Shown here one piece after another: positions 1-8,308 of a stretch of 64,000 nt of DNA (position 1 is its first letter; the number at the start of each line of letters is the position of its first letter). A program made the translations under genes and the position numbers. Below the pieces are notes generated by a model. That model had not been told where the DNA came from, searched no databases, and saw only the letters and a program-made list of their open reading frames with translations. The stretch comes from Stutzerimonas stutzeri (GTDB lineage: Bacteria > Pseudomonadota > Gammaproteobacteria > Pseudomonadales > Pseudomonadaceae). The stretch covers positions 62,001 through 126,000 of the forward strand of contig DGLA01000019.1 of assembly GCA_002387205.1 (NCBI GenBank). The letters run 5' to 3'.

Positions 1-125
1 CCGTCCTGCATCGCGGCCTTGTCGGTCAGGTCAATATCGACTTGATCCAGATGGACACCAGTACCAGCGGCAAAGCCGAATGCTGGGGCCAGCGCAAGGA
101 TCAACGCAGCAAATTGCTTTTTCAT
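1..125 (-). CDS. petC: Cytochrome c1 (bc1 complex), N-terminal part only
   Basis: The gene runs off the left edge, so only about 41 codons are visible. They begin with a signal peptide (MKKQFAALILALAPAFGFAA) followed by the acidic start typical of the mature cytochrome c1 of pseudomonads, ending at AAMQDG. The haem-binding CxxCH motif lies outside the window. Cytochrome c1 is the c-type haem subunit of the ubiquinol:cytochrome c reductase, anchored in the inner membrane and facing the periplasm. Its ATG overlaps the petB stop codon in a TGATG junction, which implies translational coupling. The family assignment comes from the N-terminus plus the petA-petB context. Confidence 0.9.
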   Translation of the reverse strand, partial: MKKQFAALILALAPAFGFAAGTGVHLDQVDIDLTDKAAMQD

Positions 126-1339
126 CAGCCATCCACCCTTTGCGGAACTACTTTAGTCTTCTCAAGCTTGGTGTAGAACGGCATCAGGATGAAGTAGCCA
201 AAGTAGACGGCTGTACAGATCCGAGATACCAGCGTGCGCTCCGGCGTCGGAGACAGCACACCCAGCACGCCGAGGATGACAAAGGAAACACAGAACAACA
301 GCAGCGCAATCTTGCTCAACCAGCCCTTGTAGCGCATCGCCTTGACCGGACTACGATCCAGCCAGGGCAGCACGAAGAGCACTGCGATCGCTGCGCCCAT
401 GGCGATAACGCCCAGCAGCTTGTCCGGAACCGCACGCAGGATGGCGTAGAACGGCGTGAAGTACCAAACCGGTGCGATGTGCTCAGGCGTCTTGAACGCG
501 TTCGCCACTTCGAAGTTGGGTTTTTCCAGGAAGTAACCGCCCATTTCCGGGAAGAAGAACACGATGGCGCAGAACACGAACAGGAACACCACCACACCCA
601 CGATATCTTTCACCGTGTAGTAGGGATGGAACGGGATGCCGTCCAGCGGTACGCCTGCCTCGTTCTTGCTCTTCTTGATATCCACACCCATCGGGTTGTT
701 CGAGCCGACTTCGTGCAGCGCCAGAATGTGCAGCACGACCAGCCCCAGGATCACGATGGGCAGCGCAATCACATGGAGCGCGAAGAAGCGGTTGAGGGTG
801 ATACCGGAAATCAGGTAGTCACCACGGATCCACTGGGTCAGATCATCACCGATGACCGGGATGGCCCCGAACAGCGAAATGATCACCTGTGCGCCCCAGT
901 AGGACATCTGGCCCCAAGGCAGCAGGTAGCCCATGAAGGCTTCGGCCATCAGCGCCAGATAGATCATCATCCCGAAGATCCAGACCAGCTCGCGAGGCTT
1001 CTGGTAGGAACCATAGAGGATGCCGCGGAACATATGGAGATAGACGACGACAAAGAATGCCGAAGCACCGGTGGAGTGCAGGTAGCGGATGATCCAGCCG
1101 TACTCGACGTCACGCATGATGTATTCGACGGACGCGAACGCACCTTCGGCTGAAGGTTCGAAGCTCATCGTCAGCCACACTCCGGTCAGGATCTGGTTGA
1201 CCAGAACCAACAGGGCAAGCGAGCCGAAGAAATACAGAACGTTGAAGTTCTTCGGTGCGTAGTACTTGCTCAGATGGTCTTCCCACATCTTGGTCGCGGG
1301 GAAGCGCGCATCGACCCATTCCATGAACTTACTCATCAT
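125..1339 (-). CDS. petB: Cytochrome b subunit of the bc1 complex
   Basis: This 404-residue polytopic membrane protein carries the two b haems and the quinol oxidation and quinone reduction sites of respiratory complex III. Four haem-ligand histidines are visible at H88, H102, H189 and H204. They are separated by 13 and 14 intervening residues respectively. The length and hydrophobic pattern fit eight transmembrane helices, the bacterial one-polypeptide form of cytochrome b. The start overlaps the petA stop by four bases and the stop overlaps petC by one base, so petABC is a tightly coupled operon. The assignment is secure. Confidence 0.97.
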   Translation of the reverse strand: MMSKFMEWVDARFPATKMWEDHLSKYYAPKNFNVLYFFGSLALLVLVNQILTGVWLTMSFEPSAEGAFASVEYIMRDVEYGWIIRYLHSTGASAFFVVVYLHMFRGILYGSYQKPRELVWIFGMMIYLALMAEAFMGYLLPWGQMSYWGAQVIISLFGAIPVIGDDLTQWIRGDYLISGITLNRFFALHVIALPIVILGLVVLHILALHEVGSNNPMGVDIKKSKNEAGVPLDGIPFHPYYTVKDIVGVVVFLFVFCAIVFFFPEMGGYFLEKPNFEVANAFKTPEHIAPVWYFTPFYAILRAVPDKLLGVIAMGAAIAVLFVLPWLDRSPVKAMRYKGWLSKIALLLFCVSFVILGVLGVLSPTPERTLVSRICTAVYFGYFILMPFYTKLEKTKVVPQRVDG

Positions 1340-1929
1340 GCGCTCTCCTGATCCACGCCGACGATGACGATGGAATCCGTCTCGTATGTATGCGGGGGAA
1401 CTGGCAAGTTCAACGGAGCGGGCTGCCCCTTGTAAACACGGCCAGCCAAGTCATATTTCGAGCCATGGCAGGGGCAGAAATAGCCGCCCAGCCAATCGGC
1501 ACCCAGATCAGGCGCCGCCACTTCCGGCCGGAACGATGGGGAGCAACCAAGATGGGTACACAGCCCGACCACGATCAACACTTCCGGCTTGATCGAGCGA
1601 ACCTGAGGGTCCACGTAGGCAGGCTGCACGGAGGCCTCGGATTTCGGGTCTGCGACCGTACCGGTGAGCTTGTCCAGATTCGCCAGCGCCTCTTCGGTAC
1701 GACGAAGAATAAACACCGGCTGACCACGCCACTCGGCAACCATTTGCTGGCCCGGCTCGATCTTGCTGATATTCACCTTTACCGGTGCACCGGCCGCCTT
1801 GGCCTTGGCACTTGGGAACCACGATCCCACGAACGGGACCGCGGCACCCACCGCTCCTGCAGCACCTACTACCGAAGTAGCGGCTACAAGGAAGCGACGC
1901 CGGCCAGCATTCACGCCGTCATTGCTCAT
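1336..1929 (-). CDS. petA: Rieske iron-sulfur subunit of the bc1 complex
   Basis: This 197-residue protein carries the [2Fe-2S] cluster that takes the first electron from ubiquinol. The N-terminus has a twin-arginine-type signal (GRRRFLVAAT) running into a hydrophobic anchor at about residues 12-35, consistent with Tat export and retention in the membrane. The two cluster-binding boxes are visible: CTHLGC at 124-129 and CPCHG at 152-156. These supply two cysteine ligands, two histidine ligands and the disulfide pair. It is the first gene of petABC, and the upstream gap holds a plausible promoter. Confidence 0.97.
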   Translation of the reverse strand: MSNDGVNAGRRRFLVAATSVVGAAGAVGAAVPFVGSWFPSAKAKAAGAPVKVNISKIEPGQQMVAEWRGQPVFILRRTEEALANLDKLTGTVADPKSEASVQPAYVDPQVRSIKPEVLIVVGLCTHLGCSPSFRPEVAAPDLGADWLGGYFCPCHGSKYDLAGRVYKGQPAPLNLPVPPHTYETDSIVIVGVDQESA

Positions 1930-2011
1930 TCAGTCGTCTCCCATCAGTTTCTTATGGCCCACCGAAAGCAGGCGTCTACTACGTAAAATCAGGCCGCGAA
2001 AAATTCGCCAA

Positions 2012-2040
2012 ATGGTAAAGAAAAGCCCCTCCCATGACAA
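2012..2040 (-). promoter_or_regulatory. Candidate sigma-70 promoter for petABC
   Basis: Read on the minus strand, TTGTCA (2040-2035) is followed by a 17-base spacer and TACCAT (2017-2012). The -35 box matches the consensus at five of six positions and the -10 at four of six. It lies about 80 bases before the petA start, in the gap between petA and the rpsI terminator. This is a sequence match only; no transcription start is known. Confidence 0.45.
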
Positions 2041-2130
2041 GGTAATAACCGGATACAACCGGGCGGCAGGCCGCGAAAATCGGGGCCTGCCGCGTGACAA
2101 GCTGTCGCAGCACAGAAAATGAACCACGAA

Positions 2131-2170
2131 AAAAAACGCCCAGCTCCGTGAGAAGCTGGGCGTTTTTTTT
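2131..2170 (-). terminator. Rho-independent terminator of rplM-rpsI
   Basis: A perfect 9-bp stem (CGCCCAGCT at 2137-2145 with AGCTGGGCG at 2154-2162) closes an 8-base loop. It is flanked by A6 on one side and T8 on the other. On the minus strand it sits just after the rpsI stop. The A and T tracts on both sides would let it act in either direction. Confidence 0.9.
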
Positions 2171-2182
2171 GAGAAGCCTGAA

Positions 2183-2575
2183 TTAGCGCTTCGAGTACTG
2201 CGGACGCTTACGCGCTTTACGCAGACCGACTTTCTTACGCTCGACCTCACGCGCATCACGCGTCACGAAGCCAGCCTTGCGCAGAGCGGGGCGCAGGGTC
2301 TCGTCATACTCCATCAGGGCACGAGTGATACCGTGACGGATCGCACCGGCCTGGCCGCTGACACCACCACCGAGAACGGTGACGTAGATGTCGAACTTCT
2401 CGACAGTCTCAGTCAGCTCGAGCGGCTGACGAACAACCATGCGAGCAGTCTCACGACCGAAGAAGTTGTCCAGCTCACGGTTGTTGATGGAGATCTTGCC
2501 AGTACCCGGGCGCAGGAACACGCGCGCGGTTGCAGTCTTGCGACGGCCAGTGCCGTAGTTTTGAGTCGCCGACAT
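2183..2575 (-). CDS. rpsI: 30S ribosomal protein S9
   Basis: The 130-residue product has the S9 signatures: the opening YGTGRRKTATARVFL segment, the GQAGAIRHGITRAL region near the middle, and the basic C-terminus ending in RPQYSKR, which reaches toward the P-site tRNA in the small subunit. It follows rplM by 14 bases in the classic L13-S9 operon and is followed by a strong terminator. Confidence 0.99.
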   Translation of the reverse strand: MSATQNYGTGRRKTATARVFLRPGTGKISINNRELDNFFGRETARMVVRQPLELTETVEKFDIYVTVLGGGVSGQAGAIRHGITRALMEYDETLRPALRKAGFVTRDAREVERKKVGLRKARKRPQYSKR

Positions 2576-2589
2576 AATGAACTATTCCG

Positions 2590-3018
2590 TTAAATCTTCA
2601 GTTCTTGGGGCTGCTGAGCGGTGTGTGGATGGCTGGCACCCTTGTACACCTTCAGCTTACGGTACATGTCGCGACCCAGCGGATTCTTGGGCAGCATGCC
2701 CTTGACCGCGGTCTCGATCACACGCTCTGGCGCCTTGGCGATCAGCTTTTCGAAGTTGATCGACTTGATGCCACCCGGGAAACCGGAGTGGGAGTAGTAC
2801 ATCTTGTCGGTGGTCTTGGCACCGGTAACACGCACTTGCTCGGCATTGATAACGACGATGTAATCACCGGTATCGACGTGAGGGGTGTATTCCGCCTTGT
2901 GCTTGCCACGCAGGCGGCTAGCGATTTCGGTTGCCAGACGACCCAGGGTCTGGCCGGCAGCGTCGACGACAAACCAGTCGCGCTTGACGGTTTCCGGTTT
3001 AGCAGTAAAAGTCTTCAT
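2590..3018 (-). CDS. rplM: 50S ribosomal protein L13
   Basis: The 142-residue product begins MKTFTAKPETVKRDWFVVDA and contains the L13 family core (GRLATEIASRLRGKHKAEYTP, DTGDYIVVINAE) and the C-terminal GMLPKNPLGR segment. L13 is an early-assembly protein of the large subunit. It is the first gene of the rplM-rpsI operon. A good promoter match lies about 40 bases upstream, giving a short leader in which autoregulation could act, although I see no diagnostic structure. Confidence 0.99.
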   Translation of the reverse strand: MKTFTAKPETVKRDWFVVDAAGQTLGRLATEIASRLRGKHKAEYTPHVDTGDYIVVINAEQVRVTGAKTTDKMYYSHSGFPGGIKSINFEKLIAKAPERVIETAVKGMLPKNPLGRDMYRKLKVYKGASHPHTAQQPQELKI

Positions 3019-3059
3019 TCGTTATAGCCTCAGGGGCCGCCCTGAAAATAAGACGGCGA

Positions 3060-3088
3060 ATCTTACTGAATGGTGCTCGCCCTGGCAA
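3060..3088 (-). promoter_or_regulatory. Candidate sigma-70 promoter for rplM-rpsI
   Basis: On the minus strand, TTGCCA (3088-3083), a 17-base spacer and TAAGAT (3065-3060) precede rplM by about 40 bases. Both boxes are close to consensus with ideal spacing, as expected for a strongly expressed ribosomal protein operon. Confidence 0.6.
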
Positions 3089-3420
3089 GGCCAGGACAGC
3101 CGGAAACAGACGCTATCGGGGGCTCGGGTCAGCGCGTCCGCTACGGCAGTGGTTCGGTAGGCTAGGCATCCCCTACCTTGGTTTTGCGTCAGCGGGCTAG
3201 GCATCCCCGGCGACAGGCTGCGGAATTATCCTGATTACGAGCAGAATAGCAAGCAACTTCGCCGCTTCTGGCGCACCCAGGTGCCCAGGCGGGACGACCG
3301 GTAGTCATCACACCATGATCGGCCGCAAGGGTGCGACAGCCCGCCAACCAGAGGCAGGAAACTTATCCCCCTGCGTTACCATCCCACTTTCCAGAGCACT
3401 CACCCGACTAAGGAAATCGA
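3089..3420. other. Gene-free stretch with a 13-bp direct repeat
   Basis: No convincing gene lies between the rplM promoter and the aldo/keto reductase. A 13-bp direct repeat (GCTAGGCATCCCC) occurs at 3161-3173 and 3196-3208. The first copy is bracketed by an inverted GGTAGG/CCTACC. The promoter of the plus-strand reductase must lie in the right half, but I could not pick a clear one. Confidence 0.6.
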
Positions 3421-4458
3421 ATGGACAAGCGCCCGCTAGGCCGCACCGAACTCAATGTCACCAAGCTATGCCTGGGCACCATGACCTGGGGAGAGCAAAA
3501 CACCGAAGGCGAAGCCTTTGCGCAGCTGGATTGCGCCAAGGCAGCCGGCATCAATTTCATCGACACCGCGGAAATGTATCCGGTACCGCCCAGACCCGAG
3601 ACCTACGCCACCACCGAGCGCTACATCGGTAACTACTTCAAGGCCCGCGGGAACCGCGCCGACTGGATTCTGGCAAGCAAGATCGCCGGGCCTGGCAATG
3701 GCATTACTCACATTCGCGACGGCCAGCTGAAGATGAACCGGCAGCACATCGTCGCCGCGCTCGACGCGAGCCTGGAACGACTGCAGACGGACTGGATCGA
3801 CCTGTATCAGCTGCACTGGCCCGAGCGCAGCACCAACTTCTTCGGGCAGCTCGGCTACCGTCACCAGGAGCAGGACTTCACGCCTCTGGAGGATACCCTC
3901 CAAGCACTGGACGAACAGGTCAAGGCAGGCAAGATCCGCCACATCGGCCTGTCCAACGAAACCCCCTGGGGCACGATGAAGTTCCTGCAGCTGGCCGAAG
4001 CCAGGGGCTGGCCGCGCGCGGTATCCATCCAGAACCCGTACAACCTGCTCAACCGCAGCTTCGAGGTCGGCCTCGCGGAGATTGCGATCCGTGAACAGTG
4101 CGGACTGCTGGCCTATTCGCCCCTGGCGTTCGGCATGCTCAGCGGCAAATATGAAGACGGCGCCAGCCCTGCCGGCGCCCGCCTCACCCTGTTCAGTCGC
4201 TTCGCCCGCTATAACAACCCGCAAGCACGCACCGCCTGCTCCCGGTACGTCAGCCTAGCTCGCGAGCACGGCCTCGACCCCGCACAGATGGCCTTGGCCT
4301 ATGTGACCCAACAACCCTTCGTCACCAGCAATATCATTGGCGCAACATCCATCGAGCAGTTGGAAAGCAACCTTGCAAGCGCCGAGCTCCAGCTGTCCAC
4401 CGAGGTCCTTGAAGCCATCGAGGCGATTCATACCGCGCAGCCCAATCCGGCACCGTGA
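3421..4458 (+). CDS. Aldo/keto reductase, Tas-like
   Basis: This 345-residue protein is a cytosolic NADP(H)-dependent aldo/keto reductase of the Tas subfamily. The catalytic tetrad is visible: D48 and Y53 (FIDTAEMYP), K87 (ASKIAG) and H132 (LHWPE). The phosphate-binding end of the cofactor site is suggested near the C-terminus by SNIIGATSIEQL. The length matches E. coli Tas (about 346). The natural substrate cannot be read from the sequence. It is a single gene, 34 bases before the next one, so the two may be co-transcribed. Confidence 0.85.
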   Translation: MDKRPLGRTELNVTKLCLGTMTWGEQNTEGEAFAQLDCAKAAGINFIDTAEMYPVPPRPETYATTERYIGNYFKARGNRADWILASKIAGPGNGITHIRDGQLKMNRQHIVAALDASLERLQTDWIDLYQLHWPERSTNFFGQLGYRHQEQDFTPLEDTLQALDEQVKAGKIRHIGLSNETPWGTMKFLQLAEARGWPRAVSIQNPYNLLNRSFEVGLAEIAIREQCGLLAYSPLAFGMLSGKYEDGASPAGARLTLFSRFARYNNPQARTACSRYVSLAREHGLDPAQMALAYVTQQPFVTSNIIGATSIEQLESNLASAELQLSTEVLEAIEAIHTAQPNPAP

Positions 4459-4492
4459 CTGATCGATACTGGCTGTAGCAGGAGGGATAAGG

Positions 4493-5185
4493 ATGATAAC
4501 CGCAGAGCTGCTGGCGCCTTCCAGCCTTGTGCTGGGCTGGCTGCTGTATGCCGCCGGGCTTGCCTGGGCCTGCCTGCGTGCGCCCTGGGTCGAGCTGTTC
4601 AGCGACACGCGGCGACAGCACCTGCTGTTCGGCGCCGTGCTGGCGATATTCCTGCTCTGGCTGGTTCGCCGGGATTTCGATTCCGGCCTTTCCTTTCACT
4701 TCATTGGACTGACTGCCGTCACGCTGCTGCTGGATTGGCCGCTGGCAATCCTGGCGGCCTTCCTTGCCCAGCTTGGCCTGACCCTGACCGGACACCAGCA
4801 ACTGAACGCACTCGGCGTCAATGGCGCGCTGCTGGTGCTCATTCCCGTGGCGGTCACTGAAGGCTGCGCGCTGCTGGTCGAACGCACTCAGCCCAAGAAC
4901 CTGTTCGTCTATATCTTTTTTTCGGGCTTCTTTGCCGCAGGACTCGCGGCCCTGTTCTGCATCTTGGCCGGGCTTGGCGTGCTACTGCTCGATGGACGCT
5001 ACTTGATGCCGCCCTGGCTGGATGACTTTGCCGGCTACATCTGGCTGGTCATGTTCCCGGAAGCCTTTATCAACGGCACCGTGGTCAGTGCGCTAGTGGT
5101 CTTCTACCCGGACTGGATGGAGACCTTCAACCGCAGCCGCTATCTCCAGGCGCCCTGGAAGGACGACGGCAACAAGAAAGCCTGA
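4493..5185 (+). CDS. CbiM-like ECF-type permease family membrane protein
   Basis: The 230-residue product is almost entirely hydrophobic, with about six membrane segments, a short charged C-terminus (APWKDDGNKKA), and the motif ALGVNGALLVLIPVAVTEG near residues 103-121. This resembles the substrate-capture subunits of energy-coupling-factor transporters for cobalt or nickel. No ATPase or T-component is encoded nearby, so an orphan role is likely. It ends eight bases from the convergent yacG. The family call is moderately confident; function is unknown. Confidence 0.6.
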   Translation: MITAELLAPSSLVLGWLLYAAGLAWACLRAPWVELFSDTRRQHLLFGAVLAIFLLWLVRRDFDSGLSFHFIGLTAVTLLLDWPLAILAAFLAQLGLTLTGHQQLNALGVNGALLVLIPVAVTEGCALLVERTQPKNLFVYIFFSGFFAAGLAALFCILAGLGVLLLDGRYLMPPWLDDFAGYIWLVMFPEAFINGTVVSALVVFYPDWMETFNRSRYLQAPWKDDGNKKA

Positions 5186-5193
5186 GCTGCCCG

Positions 5194-5391
5194 TCAATGC
5201 TGCCGAGGCGGCAGGTCATCCGAGAACAGGTCGTCCTCTAGCTCGTTGCCCGGGATGGCATGCTCTTCCGACGCCCAAGCGCCCAGATCGATCAATTTGC
5301 ATCGCTCGGAACAGAACGGCCGGCTGGGGCTCTGCACGCCCCACTCCACCGGCGCACCGCAGGTTGGACACTCAACTACTGTTGCATTCAC
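5194..5391 (-). CDS. yacG: DNA gyrase inhibitor YacG (zinc protein)
   Basis: This small 65-residue protein has the YacG four-cysteine zinc site (CPTC near the start, FCSERC in the middle) followed by IDLGAWASEEHAIPG and an acidic tail. The E. coli protein binds gyrase and inhibits it. I chose the GTG at 5391 because a GGAGG lies six bases upstream and because the protein then begins just before the zinc knuckle, as in homologues. The GTG overlaps the coaE stop in a GTGA junction, so translation is probably coupled. Confidence 0.92.
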   Translation of the reverse strand: MNATVVECPTCGAPVEWGVQSPSRPFCSERCKLIDLGAWASEEHAIPGNELEDDLFSDDLPPRQH

Positions 5392-5996
5392 GCCTGACCT
5401 CCTCGTAGCGTCAGATAAAATTGGTGCAGCCGCTCGACCTCGGTCTTCAGCCACCCCAGGTCACGGTCATTGACCAGCACATCATCGGCATGGCGGAGCC
5501 GGTCTTCCCTGCTGGCCTGGGCCTTGAGAATCGCGCGGATCTGTTCTTCGCTGGCCTGGTCACGCTGCATCGCGCGCTGTACTTGAAGCGGCTCGGGCAC
5601 ATCCACCACCAGTACACGACTGGCCTGCCGGTACTGCCCGGACTCGACCAGCAGGGGCGACATCATGATCGCGTAGGGCGACCCGGCCCGGGCCAGGTGC
5701 TCGGCCACTTCCTGAGCGATCAAGGGGTGCAGCAAGCCTTCGAGCCACTTGCGCTGCTGCGGATCTTTGAAGACCAGTTCGCGCAGGGCCGGACGATTCA
5801 AGGTGCCATCGGCGGCGATGACCCCTTCACCGAAACGCTGCTCGATCAGCGCCAGCGCCGGCCTGCCCGGCTCCACCACCCAACGGGCGGCGTGGTCGGC
5901 ATCCACCCAATGCACGCCAAGCGCGCCGAAATGTTCGGCTACAGCGGACTTGCCACTGCCGATACCGCCGGTCAACCCGAGAACCCAAGGCTTCAT
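5388..5996 (-). CDS. coaE: Dephospho-CoA kinase
   Basis: This 202-residue P-loop kinase carries out the last step of coenzyme A synthesis, phosphorylating the ribose 3'-hydroxyl of dephospho-CoA. The Walker A loop GGIGSGKS is at residues 10-17. DADHAARWVVEPG and the LID-type RAMQRDQASEEQ region follow. I chose the ATG at 5996 over a TTG two codons upstream because it gives the usual MKPWVLGLTGG start. The order pilB-pilC-pilD-coaE-yacG is typical of pseudomonads, though a repeat array separates pilD from coaE here. Confidence 0.95.
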   Translation of the reverse strand: MKPWVLGLTGGIGSGKSAVAEHFGALGVHWVDADHAARWVVEPGRPALALIEQRFGEGVIAADGTLNRPALRELVFKDPQQRKWLEGLLHPLIAQEVAEHLARAGSPYAIMMSPLLVESGQYRQASRVLVVDVPEPLQVQRAMQRDQASEEQIRAILKAQASREDRLRHADDVLVNDRDLGWLKTEVERLHQFYLTLRGGQA

Positions 5997-6069
5997 CGTC
6001 AACTGCCCAAACCAGAACGACGCGCAGTAGTAACGTCTGTGGCTCGTGGATGCAAGAAGGAGAAGACAA

Positions 6070-6127
6070 AAGCTGGAAGCTGGAAGCTGGAAGCTGGAAG
6101 CTGGAAGCTGGAAGCTGGAAGCTGGAA
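6070..6127. repeat. Heptanucleotide tandem array, about 8.3 copies
   Basis: A perfect period-7 array of the unit GGAAGCT on the plus strand, 58 bases long. It sits in the 224-bp gap between pilD and coaE, 74 bases from the coaE start. It has no spacers and no gene of its own; open frames through it are by-products of the 7-base period lacking stops. It belongs to the same family as arrays elsewhere in the window. Confidence 0.95.
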
Positions 6128-6220
6128 TTCAGTGTGAGGGCAGACGCTACCTGTACTGACAGAGAACAGAGCTTTGCAGGAACCCACCGCGCCAGCTGTG
6201 CGATGAGCTCTGCCCCGGCG

Positions 6221-7087
6221 TCAGAACCTGACGAACTGAAGGTAACTGGCGGTGATCTGATCACCCCATAACAGCGCGATCCAGCCGGCTATCGCCAGAT
6301 AGGGCCCGAACGGAATCGGCGTATCGGTCTCAGCCTTCTGCATGCGCAGCGTGATAGACCCAAGCACCGCGCCCACCACGGATGACAACAGGATGGTCAG
6401 CGGCATTATCTGCCAGCCGCCCCAGGCGCCAAGCATGGCAAGCAGCTTGAAATCGCCATAGCCCATGCCCTCCTTGCCTGTCACGAGCTTGAACAGCCAG
6501 TACACCGACCACAGGCTCAGATACCCTGCCACGGCGCCCCACATGGCATCCGCCAGAGATGCAAACAGGCCGACGCTGTTGAGGATCAACCCCAGCCAGA
6601 GTAGCGGCAGCACGATGGAATCGGGCAGCAGCTGGTGATCGACGTCGATCATGCTCATCGCCAGCAGGCCCCAGGTCAGCAGCAGCATTGCCCCGGCCTG
6701 CCAGGAGAAGCCGAAGTGCCATGCCACGTAGCCGGACAGCAACCCGCAGGCCAGTTCTACCAACGGATACCGCCGGCTGATGGGCGCACGGCAGGACGAA
6801 CACTTGCCACGCAGTGCCAGCCAGCTCATCAGCGGAATGTTTTCCCAGGAGCGAATCCTGTGATCGCAGTGCGGACAATGGGAATGCGGCAAGACCAGGT
6901 TGAAGGTCATTGCAGGCTCGGCCGGCAGCTCGAGAAACTCACGCGCCTGTGCGCGCCAGTCACGCTGCATCATGATCGGCAGACGATGAATCACCACGTT
7001 TAGAAAGCTGCCCACCAGCAAACCCAGCACCAGCGCGCACAAAACAAAGGCCAGCAGGTTGCTGGCCAATAAGTTCACGACATCCAT
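6221..7087 (-). CDS. pilD: Prepilin leader peptidase / N-methyltransferase
   Basis: This 288-residue inner-membrane aspartyl protease cleaves the leader of type IV prepilins and type II secretion pseudopilins and methylates the new N-terminal phenylalanine. The N-terminal cytoplasmic region has the two zinc-type cysteine pairs (CPHC and CSSC). The catalytic aspartates are in MIDVDHQLLPD and GMGYGDFKLLAMLG. Several membrane segments fill the rest. It lies two bases after pilC in a pilB-pilC-pilD operon. Confidence 0.97.
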   Translation of the reverse strand: MDVVNLLASNLLAFVLCALVLGLLVGSFLNVVIHRLPIMMQRDWRAQAREFLELPAEPAMTFNLVLPHSHCPHCDHRIRSWENIPLMSWLALRGKCSSCRAPISRRYPLVELACGLLSGYVAWHFGFSWQAGAMLLLTWGLLAMSMIDVDHQLLPDSIVLPLLWLGLILNSVGLFASLADAMWGAVAGYLSLWSVYWLFKLVTGKEGMGYGDFKLLAMLGAWGGWQIMPLTILLSSVVGAVLGSITLRMQKAETDTPIPFGPYLAIAGWIALLWGDQITASYLQFVRF

Positions 7088-7089
7088 GG

Positions 7090-8307
7090 TCAGACCACTG
7101 CACCCAGCTGGAAGATCGGCAGGTACATGGCGATGATCAGGCCGCCCACCAACACGCCCAGCACCGCCATGATCATCGGCTCCATGAGGGCGGTCAGGCC
7201 ATCGACCATGTTGTCGACCTCTTCCTCGTAAAAGGTGGCCACCTTGGCCAGCATTTCGTCCAGCGAGCCGGACTCCTCGCCGATGGCGGTCATCTGGATA
7301 GCCATGCTGGGAAAGGTCCCCGTGGTGCGCATGGAAAAGTTCAGCTGCATGCCGCTGGAAACGTCACCCTTGACCTTCATCGTCGCATTGCGGAACACCA
7401 CGTTGCCCGTAGCGCCGGCCACCGAATCCAGGGCATCGACCAGGGGCACGCCGGCCGCGAAGGTGGTCGCCAATGTCCGTGCAAAGCGTGCCACCGCCGA
7501 CTTGTAAAGAATGCCGCCCACCACCGGCATCTTCAGTAACAGGCGGTCGAACCAGTTACGAAAACGCTCGGATTTGCCATGGGCAGTCTTGAAGGCATAA
7601 GCAGCGCCGAACAAACCGAGCAACACCACATGCCACCAGGCCTGCAGAGCCTCGGACAGCCCGATTACCATCAAGGTAAACGCTGGCAATTCCGCCCCGA
7701 AATTGGCGAATACCTCTTGGAACTGTGGCACCACCTTGATCAGCAGGATGGCCGACACGATGATCGCCACCAGCACCACCGCAATGGGGTAGTTCATGGC
7801 CTTCTTGATCTTGGCCTTAAGCTGCTCGGTCTTTTCCTTGTAGGTGGCGACCCGGTCCAGCAGGGTTTCCAGCGAGCCGGACTGTTCGCCCGAGTCCACC
7901 AGGTTGCAGTACAGATCATCGAAATACTGCGGCTTCTTGCGCAGCGCCGCGGCAAAGCTGTTACCCGCCGCCACCTCCTGCTTGAGGTCGTCCACCAGCT
8001 TGCGCATGGTCGGGTTATCGAAACCCTCGCCGATGATGTCGAAAGACTGCAGCAGCGGAACGCCGGCCTTCATCATCGTCGCCATTTGCCGGGTAAACAG
8101 CGCGATGTCCATCGGCTTGATCTTCTTGCCGGCGCTGAACAGCGACATCGACTTCTTGCGCACCTTTTGCGGGTTGACGCCCTGCTTGCGCAGTTGCGCC
8201 TTGACCATCGCCGGGCTCACACCGCTGAGTTCGCCCTTGATCTTCGCGCCCTGCCGGTTGATGCCTTCCCAGGTGAACACACTGGTTTTGATCGCTTTCT
8301 GCGCCAT
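7090..8307 (-). CDS. pilC: Type IV pilus inner-membrane platform protein
   Basis: This 405-residue protein is the GspF/PilC-family platform on which the assembly and retraction ATPases act. Two tandem GspF domains are visible, the first from FTRQMATMMKAGVPLLQSFD and the second from FARTLATTFAAGVPLVDALD, each followed by hydrophobic helices. The C-terminus (LGVLVGGLIIAMYLPIFQLG) is characteristic. It starts one base after the pilB stop. Length is normal for the family. Confidence 0.97.
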   Translation of the reverse strand: MAQKAIKTSVFTWEGINRQGAKIKGELSGVSPAMVKAQLRKQGVNPQKVRKKSMSLFSAGKKIKPMDIALFTRQMATMMKAGVPLLQSFDIIGEGFDNPTMRKLVDDLKQEVAAGNSFAAALRKKPQYFDDLYCNLVDSGEQSGSLETLLDRVATYKEKTEQLKAKIKKAMNYPIAVVLVAIIVSAILLIKVVPQFQEVFANFGAELPAFTLMVIGLSEALQAWWHVVLLGLFGAAYAFKTAHGKSERFRNWFDRLLLKMPVVGGILYKSAVARFARTLATTFAAGVPLVDALDSVAGATGNVVFRNATMKVKGDVSSGMQLNFSMRTTGTFPSMAIQMTAIGEESGSLDEMLAKVATFYEEEVDNMVDGLTALMEPMIMAVLGVLVGGLIIAMYLPIFQLGAVV

Positions 8308-8308
8308 G

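Noticed and set aside
189..204. Spacing of cytochrome b haem histidines (14 residues in the second pair) as an anomaly
   Set aside because: The coordinates here are residues of PetB. A 14-residue spacing may be normal for this lineage, and the protein is otherwise standard.
80..1153. Long open frame on the plus strand across petB
   Set aside because: It is the complement of the clear cytochrome b gene and its product is a histidine- and glutamine-rich shadow typical of high-GC antisense frames.
5392..5454. Longer N-terminus for YacG
   Set aside because: The extension lies inside coaE and lacks a ribosome-binding site, whereas the GTG at 5391 has GGAGG at ideal spacing.
6070..6127. Heptanucleotide arrays read as a CRISPR array
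   Set aside because: The repeats are contiguous 7-mers without spacers, and there are no cas genes.
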